From Trogon surrucura (taxonomy: Eukaryota; Chordata; Aves; Trogoniformes; Trogonidae), in contig CM036621.1 in NCBI GenBank assembly GCA_020746105.1, forward strand, positions 46,534,264 to 46,598,263: a stretch of DNA of 64,000 bases. The letters are read 5' to 3'. Below the pieces are notes generated by a model. That model was not told where the DNA came from. It did no database searches and saw nothing but the letters and a program-made list of their open reading frames with translations. A program made the position numbers and the translations under genes. The number at the start of each line of letters is the position of its first letter. Within the stretch, counting starts at the first letter, position 1. This document shows, piece after piece, positions 12,601 through 23,885 of this stretch.

Positions 12601-13206
12601 AAAGCTGCTGTTGCAGCTTCTGAGCCTTATAGCACAGCCATGCTCTGCTTTCACATGGCTTCATGGGTTACCAGTTTGCTGACTTCCCACCCATGTCGCT
12701 CTGAGCCCAAGGGGAGAATCTGTATATCAAGACCATAATCGGGAGTCTTTGCTGGTTAATACACTCGTATTCACAAGTTCTGTGGCTAAGCCTGTTTATA
12801 CAAAGTACTGCTAAGCTACTTCACTTTGGTTGTCATTTAACTTTCCTAACAGTGCAACACGGCATCATTGTGAAGGCCTTTCCCTGTCTGCCTCTCAACC
12901 AGCATCTCTGAAGAAACTCAGCTTGAAGGTACCACTGGTGGCACCAGTTCTTCGGAGCGTTTTCAGAAGACCGTGCATGTTGAGGGGGGGTTCAGTGGGG
13001 CATCGTTAGTCCTCCTCTGACCCCAGCAGCACAGGCTTTGCCAGGAATTCCACAGACTAGATTTACCCTTCCCAATGTTTTGGATCAGGTCTGCTCAATT
13101 TGGGTGTAGCAGCATCATGTTTATTTTGAAGACATGAGTTGCAAAGTCTGAGTGCATTCTGCAAGGAGGGCTGTGCAAGGTCAGCCTTGAGAGATTTTTG
13201 AGGGGG
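9665..13206. other. Unique-looking non-coding DNA
   Basis: I see no gene, RNA gene or mobile-element end. Open frames are at most about 140 codons (one on the minus strand at 11029-11445), without domains and with overlapping frames on the other strand. Scattered AATAAA words and short T-runs are at the level expected for AT-rich DNA. Confidence 0.55.
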
Positions 13207-14077
13207 CTAGACACGGTAAATTTTACTTTCTTTGTCCTTTTTCCATTTCTGTTGTTTGCCCCGTTTCTTTGGGAAGCTGCTTAAGCATTGGCATCTGCAG
13301 GGGATTGCACAGCCGGACCTCACTTGTGAGCATTGTGCTGTCTCCCTCTGCTTCAGAGCTTGTGTGGCTGAAGTCGATGTTTTTGAGGTTTTTGCGTCCT
13401 TCCACTGAGTAAGGATTGGAGCGACGGCATCCCAGCCCTTCATTGTAAGCACTGGACCTGGGTGCTGGGATACTAATGGAGATACATCGTACAAAAACCC
13501 TCCATCAGTTTTGTTTTGCACCGCTTCGGTTGTACCAAGGGCTGAATAATCCCGGCACTGAAAAATAAAACCCTTCCTTTGTGTACTGATAGTTGTTGAC
13601 TAGAACATGAGCAAGCAGTGTTTTGCCAGTGCCACCTTCTCCTTCAGGAGAAGCTTCTAACCGTGGGCGAGGTGGAGTTGCTTGCGGTGAAGGGGACTGC
13701 TGGAAACTCTCACTGTATTTTATGGTAGGACTGGGATCAGGTTTTTGGAGAAATGACATATGAATGCAAAGAAATCATTAAAAAAAAATATATAAAAAAG
13801 TCAGTCGTGACTCTTTCACTATTCGAGAATCTATGTACTGATTTTGTTTGTAGCTGTTATGTTGCCAAACCACATAAATAGCTTTGCACGGAAAATTGTA
13901 ATAGGAGTGAGGTCTAGTTTTTGATCTTTGAACTGGTAGCTTTGGCTTCAGGTAACCATTTGGTGTCCCGAAAGGCAGCTGCTGTAGTCGCGTAACCCCG
14001 TCAGCCTCTCTGTAACAGCAAGGAGCCTCGGGGTGAGGGGGCATGGGGTTCGCTGCCTTTCTTGGCAGCGTGCTCAT
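13207..14077 (-). other. Cluster of consecutive minus-strand open frames, possible decayed coding sequence
   Basis: Reading the minus strand, three open frames follow one another with frame changes: 14077-13778 (99 codons), 13759-13505 (84 codons) and 13521-13207 (104 codons), with a fourth overlapping at 13405-13223. The second contains SPSPQATPPRPRLEASPEGE and the fourth NLKNIDFSHTSSEAEGD, which look more protein-like than most frames here. There is no recognisable domain. The A-rich minus-strand sequence just upstream (reverse of the T-run at about 14096-14106) is not a splice-acceptor tract, and no poly(A) marks a retrocopy end. It may be an old pseudogene fragment, conserved exon pieces, or chance. 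I do not assign a product. Confidence 0.2.
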
Positions 14078-16810
14078 TGTATTGTGTATTTTGACTTTTT
14101 TTTTTTAATAGATGTTACTGTCCATGGACGACTGTGTGATGACTCTTTGCTGTCAAGTTTCACCTTCTAATCGATACCCCAAGATTGATGCAGTTGTCTG
14201 TACGTGTGGTCACTCTGGATGTACAACCGGGCACACCGGGTGCAGCAGGGAGGGACGTAATGCCCCCTTTGGTTGGTTTATTTGTTGAGGGCAGTTTTGT
14301 GGCTGTTTTTTTTTTTTTTTACTACTTCCCTAATGTTGGTTTGGGTATTTTTGATCAACTGACAGATTTTTTTTCAGGCAGGAAACCCTTAAAGCCTGGT
14401 GATTTTAAGATAATCAGTTGAGAAGGTTTTTCTGCTATTCTGTTTTCAGCGTTCAAAATGGGCACTTTCTAGGTAAACAGACTTCCCTCCCCCCCCCCGC
14501 CCTCCTTTTGTGACCTTTGTTTTATGCTGTTTTAAACATCTTAGTTTAAAACTTTCTTCACACTGGTGTGCTTCTGCTCTGCAAAATGCTTGAACTGCTT
14601 TTGTGGGAAGGCATAGAAACTTGAATTAGACCAAGCTAATACCTCTTCGTTGTTCAAAAAGTGACCAGGAGCAGAAAAAAGACTAAAGCCCATACACCAA
14701 ACTCAGATAGTCCATATCGAGTCTTTGATGTTTGTCCCTTTAGGAAACTTCCAAGTACTTGCTTTATTCTAAATAAGATACCATTGGTCTCGTACAACCT
14801 TTGCCAGGAGAAGGCATGTGATCCTTGCTGCTTAACAAACGGAGAAGGGCGGCTTTGGCATCCGTTCCCTGCCAGCAGCAAGTATCTGATTGGCATTAGG
14901 TGGGGTTTTTTTTGCTTGCTTTTTTTTTTTTTTTACTTTTTCCTTTCCAGCAGGTGGAAGGCCTGTTCTGCAGGCTCATAACTCCTGACAGGTTTATCAT
15001 GATGGCTTTTTGGCAGGTAGGGGTGATGCTCTTCATTCAGTTTGCCTCGAAGATCCTTGTTTGTTTCTTTTTTTTTCCTTTAAAGTGTAACTTCACTTAA
15101 TTGCTATTTCAAATAGGGCATGAGACTTTTGCCTCTAGTTTACTTCTTCCAGAACTGCAGCAGGCAGAGCCACCTTGCAGGATCAATGTACCTTAGCTGT
15201 CACCTCCACCTGGCCCAAGTATGCTTGCTGAACACATGTAGCATCAGTTTATGCTGACAAAGGTTTGGGAATGCTCTGAATTAGTTTTCTTGCATGTTTT
15301 CTTTTTCACTGAGAAAAGGTACGTACAATCGTTCTGTTCAGGCACTGGCTTCTTGTGGCTTCTGAAGCCTTTCTGAAGGAGCTGCTCTGCAAAAGCTGCC
15401 AAATTGCCTTTTTAAAATATTTTTTTTTCCTTTTTGGTTGGTGTTTGTAGTGCAAGACCTCAACATGTTGTTTTTAGCAGTTCACCAAAGCGCTTTCTAA
15501 CCGGGTGCTTGAAGAGAATTCCTCCTCCTCCACTGATTAATTTCTGGCATGGAGCATGAAATAGCTCTTGCGTCAATAAATCGTCACAACCTTTGCTTGT
15601 CTCTGTCAGCGTAAATACAGTTGGACTCTAACATGCCCGAAAGTAGGACAGAGGTTGCTAATTTTGCAGCTACCAAGTGGTCAAGTCCAAGAGTGCTGTG
15701 GGATGTTCGTGCTTGGTGCGATACTGGAGCTGCTGCGTTTCACGTTACGAGTTGGGCCGTTCTCCTCCCCGTTGCCTGTTTAGGTTCTGGCATTGTATTT
15801 TATATCAAAAAAGATACTCTCTTGCAACTGTCTTAGAGAATAACGTCTTTAGGTGCATTTGTGTTATTTACTAGAATAAATGTGCATGTTTTTATAGCTG
15901 TGAGCAAGCCAAATGCCTTTCTCCTCATACCTCGGTTGCTTGGGTTACGTTTGCACTAGTTCTGAAACGAAGATCGTCAGCCTGTGTGACCCTGGTACCA
16001 AGGCTTTGCTGATTTATTTTTTTTCCCCCCCGTGAACTCCTGTGCTCCTCACACCTGCTTACCTCTTGCTATGCCGGTATGTATCAGTTGTTTCACAGCT
16101 CGGCTGCTGCAATCCTCTGCTCCAAGGCTACCTGCGGGTTGTCACTTTGGAGATGCAGCTGAGCTCAGAAGAGCGGCTGTGATGGTTCATGGCCGTTCCT
16201 GCCTTGTGTTTGCCATCTTCGGGGAGGTGCTGAGCGACTCCGAGACCTTGATTTACTTCTTCACCTTTGGTCACTTGGGAAGGTTTGCTTTTGAGCTAGC
16301 TGTTCAGACTTCTTTTTATTTTTTTTTTTTACTTGTAATTCTGCAGAGCAGAACTGCTGTTTGCTTTTGTCCGGGAGAGTATCGATGGCATTGCACAAAA
16401 GAATGGGATGTTTTGGGGTTAGTTGTCTGAAGTAATTGGGCAACAGTTACTGGATCTTTAGATGTTCTAGCAATTGGATGACAGAAGCTTTCCACAAAGC
16501 CATTAGCGTGGACAACTGTTGTGCAAACCAGGTGCTTAATGCTTCAAGAAATGGAAAGTAAGAAACCTGGTTAATGACTTAGCATATTTTAAAGATGGGG
16601 TAGAACTTTAATTTTTAAGAAATGTAATGTCTGTATTTATTAGGTAGAAGGAAGAAAACTTGGGCTTAATTGCAGGGGTGACAGCACTTTTCAAGTACAC
16701 CAGTCACTGCTCTGTACACCTGCCTTATTTAAGAGATCTGGTTGGAAACCTGGTCACATTTAGAAAGGAAAAAAAAAAGTAAAACTGAAGAGTAAAGCAA
16801 ATAGTCATCT
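14078..16810. other. Non-coding DNA with homopolymer T tracts
   Basis: T-runs occur at about 14096-14106, 14306-14320, 14920-14934 and 16319-16330, and a C10 run lies near 14491. A 132-codon + frame (16032-16430) has a hydrophobic run only because it crosses a T-tract. I recognise no gene or mobile element. Confidence 0.55.
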
Positions 16811-17533
16811 TCAAGTTGCTTTTCTATTGCAAAAAGCAGTGCAAGGTGTGTTTGGCTTTTGTATGGCTTTTTTTTTTTGTATTTTTTTTGTCTTTGAGTG
16901 CAGTAAAATCCTTCTCTGCAACGAGTTTACTACTGGTGGCAACCAGGATGTACCAAATGTAATCCAGATGTTGCCTTTGTGAGGAGCTGTGGCAGTGGCA
17001 GATGAAGACAAGCTGTGCTGCTCGGCTCGGGGGGTGCTGTGGGTGCCTGCAGCTTGGCGACAGGGCACGGCAGCGGCTAATAAAGCTGCCTCTTCGCTGG
17101 AGCAGCTTGCTCGAGCCGTTGCCAAAAATGTCAGTAGTTTATTGACAGCATTCCTCCCAGCTCCCAGTAAAGCAGGAAAGGAGTGAAGCGAGACTGCGAG
17201 GCGTTTGAAAGGACTGGAAATGCTGCTGTCCTGCTGCTTGAGGCACGCTGAAGAAATGCGTGGAAGTGATGGACTTGGATTTAAAGGCGCTTTTTTTTTC
17301 CCCCCCATCACAGAGTACCTGCAGTCTCGGTTGTCTTTCTGCCTTTTGGTTCTTGCAGAGAAGCTTGAGAAAGACTTGAAATGGTACAGATGCAGCTGCT
17401 TGACAGTGCAGATCCAGAGGTTGGGGTAAAACCTACCAGGTCCCCGAGACTCTGGTGGCTTCTCTTTGGAGAATGCCCTGACGAAACTGTCCGTTTGGTC
17501 TTTCTGGAAACCTCTTCCTCCCATTTGTGTCAC
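16811..17533 (-). other. Longest host-like open frame on the minus strand, 240 codons, unrecognised
   Basis: A 240-codon frame runs uninterrupted on the minus strand. The translation is serine-, alanine- and lysine-rich. Its C-terminal part includes KTKKIQKKKAIQK, which is the translation of T-runs on the + strand. A central run ARASCSSEEAALLAAAVPC is compositionally biased. There is no signal peptide, membrane segment or motif I can name. Three shorter + strand frames overlap it. The region is a little richer in G+C and CpG than its surroundings, which lowers stop-codon frequency and could explain the length. I judge it more likely chance than gene. Confidence 0.15.
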
Positions 17534-20511
17534 TGCGCCAATGCCCCTGCAGCTCCCCTACCTGTGAATTGAGTAGCTGAGCAGCCTCGATGGACCAAAT
17601 GGCAGAGAAATGTTAAGAATATTTCTGAAGCTTGGATATATTTTCTTTTTATTCTCTTAATCTGCATGTAAATACAAACAAACTGCTGGTGGAGGGGCAG
17701 GGGAAAATTCCTAGACATCCCACTCCTGCATGAAAGCTTTTGAAGTTATTTTTGCCGATATTGAGAAACCAGCTGTAGCTGCTGTCAAACAAACAGGGTT
17801 TTTTCCATAATAAACTTCTGCAAATATTCTTTCTGTCCTTTGAAAAGCAAACGATCTGTTGATCCTAATGCTCATGTCAGCCTACTGCAGGCAGGAGGAA
17901 GCCCGAAAGGGCAGATCTTCTTGTGATTTGTATCTTTAAATGCTTCCGGAGATATAATACCTGTCTATTTGATGAGAAAACTGTCCACTTAAAGTTGACC
18001 TTTGTTGCCAGAAAGGAAAGCGTAGCTTGTCCTCAGCCCAAAGTAGGGATTTGACAAGCTCTGTATGTTCCAGTACAGGATCATTCATCTTGTGCCAAGT
18101 GATGGAGTTACAGCATGGATGTTTCCCCTTTCCCTTCCTCCTCCTCTCTTTAGTTGTAAACTACTGCAGAAATTTACCTGTTTTGGTCAAATACAATGTA
18201 TAATATGTGCAAAGAATATACCCCTCCTTTTTTTTTGGTTTGTTTTCCATTAGAACCTGCGGTTTGAGAACAAAAATGTTTTTTAAACCGATATTTCACC
18301 ATGTAGTTTGTTTATTCCTACATCCGAGATGTGCCTGGTGGTGCTGGAGAAGCCACAAGATGCTGATGGTTGCAGGAAAAAGGCAGTGGTGGTTACGTCA
18401 CCGGGGCTTTTCGGCGGCTGCTTGCCCATACCTACGTTGGTATGCAGGCTGCGTGTGCTTTTCCTTCTTTTAGTTGTAAAGTCAGACGATGGTTTTGTGC
18501 CACTCCTGCAGTGAGAGTCTGTGCGTAGCCTGAATCAGAGGATCTTGGCAGAAGGTGACTGCTCGGACGTGTTGGGTTGGCTCAGGGATGTATGGCTGTG
18601 TGCACATGTGTGTGTGTATCTACTGATCCTAACTCTGCCTTGGTTACTAAAGCCTGAATTTGTGTGGGATTTTTTGTTGAAGCTGCCTCCGGGGTTGTCT
18701 TTTGGTTGAGATACTGACTCTGCAGTGGGTACAGATAAGCTCCTGTTCGCCAGTGTGATACTGCGGTGTTCCCACTCTTCTGTCTCTCCAGACTCCTCCT
18801 GTCTGAACTGGAAAAAGTTGATTTCCTAGGGCCGCGTTGGGCTCAGTGTGTGCTTTTCTGCAGCCTGGTGCTGGGTCGGGATGTTGTAGCTTATGCATCG
18901 CACACAGACTCATTTTCCATGTTTCAGGTGCTTGATGTACCTTTAAATAAGTCAGACATCGGTGTGGCATAGACCGTAAGTGATGGTGGGCTGAAGACAA
19001 ACTTTCCTAAGTGTTGAGTAAAGCTGTGTGTTAAGTCAAGGTGTGCTTCGCTTTTCTTCTTTTCCCACGAACGGGTCGATGAAGATTCAATACCTACATT
19101 AATCAGACTGGGACACAGCACAGTGTTGCCCTCCACAAAGGTGAGGTTCTGGGAGCTTTCCGGGCTGCTGTTGGAGCAGAGGTGGAAGGTGTTTGGTGCT
19201 GGCCATTACATGTTGAGTTGTCTCTTTGAATTTCTGTGTGTGATGGGGACTTTTAGCAGGAGCAATGGGTCCTTGTAGCCTAAAACTGTATCAGCTTCCT
19301 TCGTCTGAAATGAGCTTTTAAAAGAGCTTCATATGGGCTCTAAAATTCCTTCCTTCCTGATTATTTTGGCTTGTTATTTTACTGCTGAAGCTGCTTTCTT
19401 CATGAGAAGCTGGCTGTGGAGGTGTAGTTGTTCAGGAACTGTCGTGAGAGTTGGATTCCTTTAGCTGGAGGAGCCGGGCTCTGCTGGCCCGTGGTGCGGT
19501 GGGATCAGTCCTTGCTCCTGGGGAAGGTGAGCTGGGAACAGAGCTGGCATAAATAAATGAACCTGGTTGCGATGTTTCGCTTTGCTTTTTGAGGTCCTGA
19601 AACCTACAGAGCCTCTGTAGAAGGAGCTTGTTTGTATAATGAAATAATTATGCTTGTAGTTGGTTTAGACACATATATTTATGGCTTTAGCAAGCAAAAG
19701 TATGAGACATAGTTGTGTTGAAAGGTTGTTTTTGTTGTGCTAGAAACTTCTTTATTTTTCTCTCTCGCAAGAAGCAAACGTGGGACTATCTCTTTTGAAC
19801 TGTAGTGGCTTTTTGTTCTCCCAATATCTTAAACTGGAATTTTGCACTAAGGAGCAGTGTTTGGAAACTGTTGTCAGTAGCTGGCTCTTATTCTGAAAGA
19901 GGTGGAATACCCGGTATTCACTCTTTTTTTTTTTTTTTTAATTTATTTTACTGTTTTCCTGCAAGATTGCGTTTTCATCATATTTGTGAGCTTGGCTGTT
20001 TTTGTCACATTTGCAAGTTGTTAATAACATCCCGGTTTGTTAATATATTCTTTGTATTGGCAAATTTTAAGTGATTTATCGGCTTAGATCCCCTTTATTT
20101 ACCACTCTGCCACTTGCAAGTTAGTAATTTTGCTAAGCTCTGCAGAGGATACCTTTGTGCACAGGGAAGACGCGGCAAGGAAAATGCAGACCCCGGTGTT
20201 TCTCCTCCCTCCTCCTCCCAAATTGAAACTAGCGGAGCCTGCTGGACACTTTGACTGATCACCTGCTGATTCCTTTAATTAGAAAATTTCTGACTTGGAG
20301 CATCCACATAACCCGATTCATGTGTTAGATGCAGTCAGAGGTATTGGAGCTGTAAACTAAAACAGGCAGCCCTACCTCTGCTAGTGAGTGCAGGGCTGCG
20401 TGCACTGTCACCGGTCTCCGAATTTTAGTTTTAGCTCGAGCCCTTTTTTTGGATGCTGAGAAAATAAATTCACCTGTGTGGTGGGTTCTTTTTATTTGTT
20501 TTTTTGTGATT
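17534..20511. other. Unique-looking non-coding DNA
   Basis: There is no recognisable gene or transposon. It includes T16 at 19924-19939 and a short TGTGTGTG tract near 18609. Open frames are below 120 codons and overlapping. Confidence 0.55.
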
Positions 20512-20539
20512 CCCCCCCCCCCCCCCCCCCCCCCCCCCC
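20512..20539. repeat. Homopolymer C28 tract
   Basis: Twenty-eight consecutive C bases on the + strand (G28 on the minus strand) are preceded by TTTTTTTGTGATT and followed by TTCTCTCCC. Long C/G runs are rare in vertebrate DNA, are length-unstable, and the G strand can form quadruplexes. The exact length is the least reliable part of the sequence, because such tracts are hard to read and assemble. Confidence 0.95.
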
Positions 20540-23500
20540 TTCTCTCCCTGGTGAAATGCTGCTGTGGACCGCTTTCCAGGATAACAAACACCGAAGCATC
20601 TAATTATGGATCAGTCTCTCATTCCAAGCATCACATGCTTGTGGGGCTTTCTGATACATTGCGCAGATTCTTCAAACCGCTGACCTTTGCAGAGTGCCCT
20701 TGGCTGTGCCAGCAGAGAAGTATGCTGGCAGCTTAAAGATGTTTTGTCTGGCATTTGAGCAGAAGTGAAAACTTATTGCTGGTGGAAACAGAGGAGAGGG
20801 CAGAAAATGCAGCGTGTGCTCAGGCTTTGGATGTCGGGTGTTGTCTGATGGTGAGCGGCCGTGGCAGTTTGTTCTTCTGTGCTGGAAGGTGACGTTCATG
20901 CTGAAAGCTCAGGAGGGGTTAAGCACAAATTGGACAGTCATTGGGACAGCGATGTTGTCAGCCGTGGTTTACTGGCCACGTGCAGCTCTTTATTAATTGG
21001 ACTGTCCTATAAATAAGCAGTTGTACACAGCCTTACACACGCAATCCTTTGCAATGCTGCTGCACCGTAGCAGAGCAGGCAGATGTCACAACTCGCTCCC
21101 GATTGCTCGCAGCAGGTAAATCTATGAGAGGAAAACACCTACAGCTCTGGAAGACACAGTAGCTGAGTGGAGGGAGCTGGGGGTGATGCGTGTGAAAGGG
21201 ATGTGATTTGTGATACCGGAGGCTTAAAGGCAAAAATAGCATCATTTATAATAGTAAAAGTGAAGGCTTCTGTGCTACGCCTTTGCATTCTGCCAGTCTG
21301 TAATGAATGGAGGAGTAGTTTGCTTACAGATGACAAGCAAGAATGAATAAGCACTTAAAATTTTGGTTTGAAGAAACAACTTTTTCATCTTGGCCTCTGA
21401 GAAAGTCAGAGCCACGTAGCCCCTTTTCTCACACTGTCGCTTGCTGCTCTAAATAAAAATGTCAGGAAACGTGAAATTAAAACTCTCCCTCTCCATCCTT
21501 TGTCCTCCCTGTGGAGTTCACTGTTCTGCTCTTGGCATGCTTGAGGACTTGTTACGCTTAGAGCTGTGTGCTCCTTTTTGGAGAGGGCTCCTTTGCTGCC
21601 TGTTCCCCCTCCCTTTCCCCCCCACCATCGGCAGGAGGAGGTATTCAAAGAACAATCCACGGCTTTGAACTTCTTTGCCAGCTGTAAACATCTTGTCAGC
21701 ATGGGCTAGGAGATGATGTAGGCACGGTCTCTTACTGGGAGTGAGTTAAGGTAGTGCAAGCAAGAGTTCAGCTGGAGGATGGACAGTGAGTCAAATTCGA
21801 TGTTAGTTTATCCACACCAAAATACAGAACCATTTCTCCTTTTGGCTGGTGGGTGGTTGCCCTCTTGCCACTGGGACAGCTTCCCCCAGGAGTGCGTTGT
21901 GCCTTTGCCTTCACTGGGAATGTTTCACGGAAAGAAAAGCTGGATCCAGCATGGATTTTGAAGTCTAAATAGTATCTGGTGTAAATGCAGCTTTCCTTGT
22001 TGACATGGGGTGTAGGGAACTGGCTGATAACTTTTTTTCATAGTCCCAGTGACAGACTTTTACCCCAGTTGCAAATTTTGCCTTACCAAAGAAGCAAGCT
22101 ACCTTGGAGTAATAGACCCAACTGCTAGGATTTCTTTAGATTTGTAAGGAAGCTGTCACAGTTAAATTGTTTTGGGCATCTAATGCAATCCTGATGTGTT
22201 TTAATAGATGGACACCTAAAGATCTTTTGAAGGTGAAGCGGAAGAATAATGATATTAATTCTGAAACTTCGAGAACAGCAGTAAAGTGAGGGGATAGGTA
22301 TGAGTTATGTGCTGGAGTAAGGAACCGCCATCCCTTGCGGTCTCACCTAGAATGCTGCTAGAGCAGCTCTGCTTCTGCTCCTTGCTGCGTGCTGTTTTCC
22401 TCTGAGCTGATGCCTCTGTGCCTTGTTTTCATGGAACTTCCTTAGGAGACCTTAAATATCTTAGTGTGTGGTGTTTGTAATGGGAGGTGACATTGCTTTT
22501 CTTTTCTCCCTCTTTAATTTTTTTTTTTTTCTTTTTTCTCTTTTCTTTCTCTCTTCCCCTAAGCTGCTGCATCTGCTTTTGAGTAGTTCTTCCTGGGCTT
22601 GCTAGGAACCTAGTCCAGTGGGGAAATGTTCAGAAGGAAAATGCACCTTACAATAAGAAGTTGAATACACCCATTACTATCTTTTTGGTTTAAGATTAAT
22701 ATTACCAATTGCCTGTTTAGTGCTTGATGATAAACCTGTTAAAATGTGACCAGAAGTGATTCTCTTTCACTGGCTTCTGTTTGGGAGGCTGGCAGCAGGT
22801 ACCCGAGTACCCGAAGGATATGCTTCTTGAAAACGATGGTATTTTGGAGTATTTTTTCACTTGTTTGACCATGACTAATGCCTTCAACATGTCTGATATC
22901 ATGTGCACGTCACGTAATGTAAACGTGCATAGATTTATCTAAGAAGAAGATGGAGAGAAAAAACACTATCTGGCCTTTGGAAATTGGAAAGCATTAAAGT
23001 GATAGCTGTCAATGCTTTTATTATTTTCATATCTGAGTCCAATTTAAATGCCACCTCCTACTCAGAGAGGTCCCACCTGCAGGGAGTCTTGGCAGGCGTT
23101 TCCCAAACAAAGCACCGGGATCTTGTACCAGCTCTTGTTGGTTTGGTTCAGATGTTGGGGCTACCTGTAGATACAGGGCCTTTGCTTTGGCAGAATCACA
23201 GTACAGAAAATCTGTTGGGAAAGCTTTTGGCGGTTCTAATGATTAAAAATGAGATTTGTTCCACTTGTACTGAAAGCTGTGTTAGACACCTGCAAGCCTG
23301 ACTGCCTGTGAAAGCATGAAGGAGGCAGTCGCTGCATTTGCTTGAACCCCTTTTAGTAGGGTGTATGAAGGAGTAGTTACTTGCAGTGTCATTCACTGAA
23401 ATTTTTAGGTATGAAAGGGATAGGCATCCTGCAAAATTTCCTCTGAGTGGGCTTGTGCAGGCAAAAATGATAATTAGTTCTTATAAGTGACTGTGCATGA

Positions 23501-23789
23501 TACGCAGTTAAAGGCTGCGTGATGGAACCGTATCTGGATTCCTGTAACCTGCGCTGTGCGTTAGCCCTCCTTTCCTCCTTACAAGACTTGTTGGTCCCCT
23601 AACAGGACAAAATTTACACCCTCTAAGTCCTACTGATTGTTCTTTTATTCTTCTTGTGCAGAGTAAGTCCCATGTTTTCTTCTTGTAAAACCAAAACTGT
23701 CATGAGGAGGTTGCTGTGGGCCAAAATGATGAAGTCCTTATTGGAATTGGTCTTTACTGAAGTTATAAATCCAATCATAGTGTGTTGGA
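20540..23789. other. Unique-looking non-coding DNA
   Basis: I recognise no gene, RNA gene or element end. A pyrimidine-rich stretch lies at about 22496-22560 (T13 with CTTTT and TCTTT words). Minor CpG content near 20850 does not reach island density. Confidence 0.55.
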
Positions 23790-23885
23790 CTTGAGCAGGC
23801 TGAAGGCATCTGTCTAGTCCAGTGTCCTGCCTGATAGTGAGCGCTAGGAGACGTTTAGGCCTTCTAAGAAACAGAACAGAGATCT
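23790..23885 (+). repeat. Possible relic of a very old amniote interspersed repeat
   Basis: The order of words CATCTGTCTAGTCCAGTGTCCTG, then CCTGATAGTGAGCGCTAGGAG and AAGAAACAGAACAG resembles a dispersed repeat of reptile and turtle genomes with a GTCCATCTAGCCCAGTATCCTG core followed by a GACAGTGGCCA block. The likeness is from memory and the match is broken and short, so both family and boundaries are uncertain. If real it would be a strongly diverged, ancient copy. Confidence 0.25.

Noticed and set aside
23191-23215. CAGAATCACAGTACAGAA, similar to the reverse complement of a CR1 3' end
   Set aside because: The likeness stops after about ten bases and no CR1 body follows on either side.
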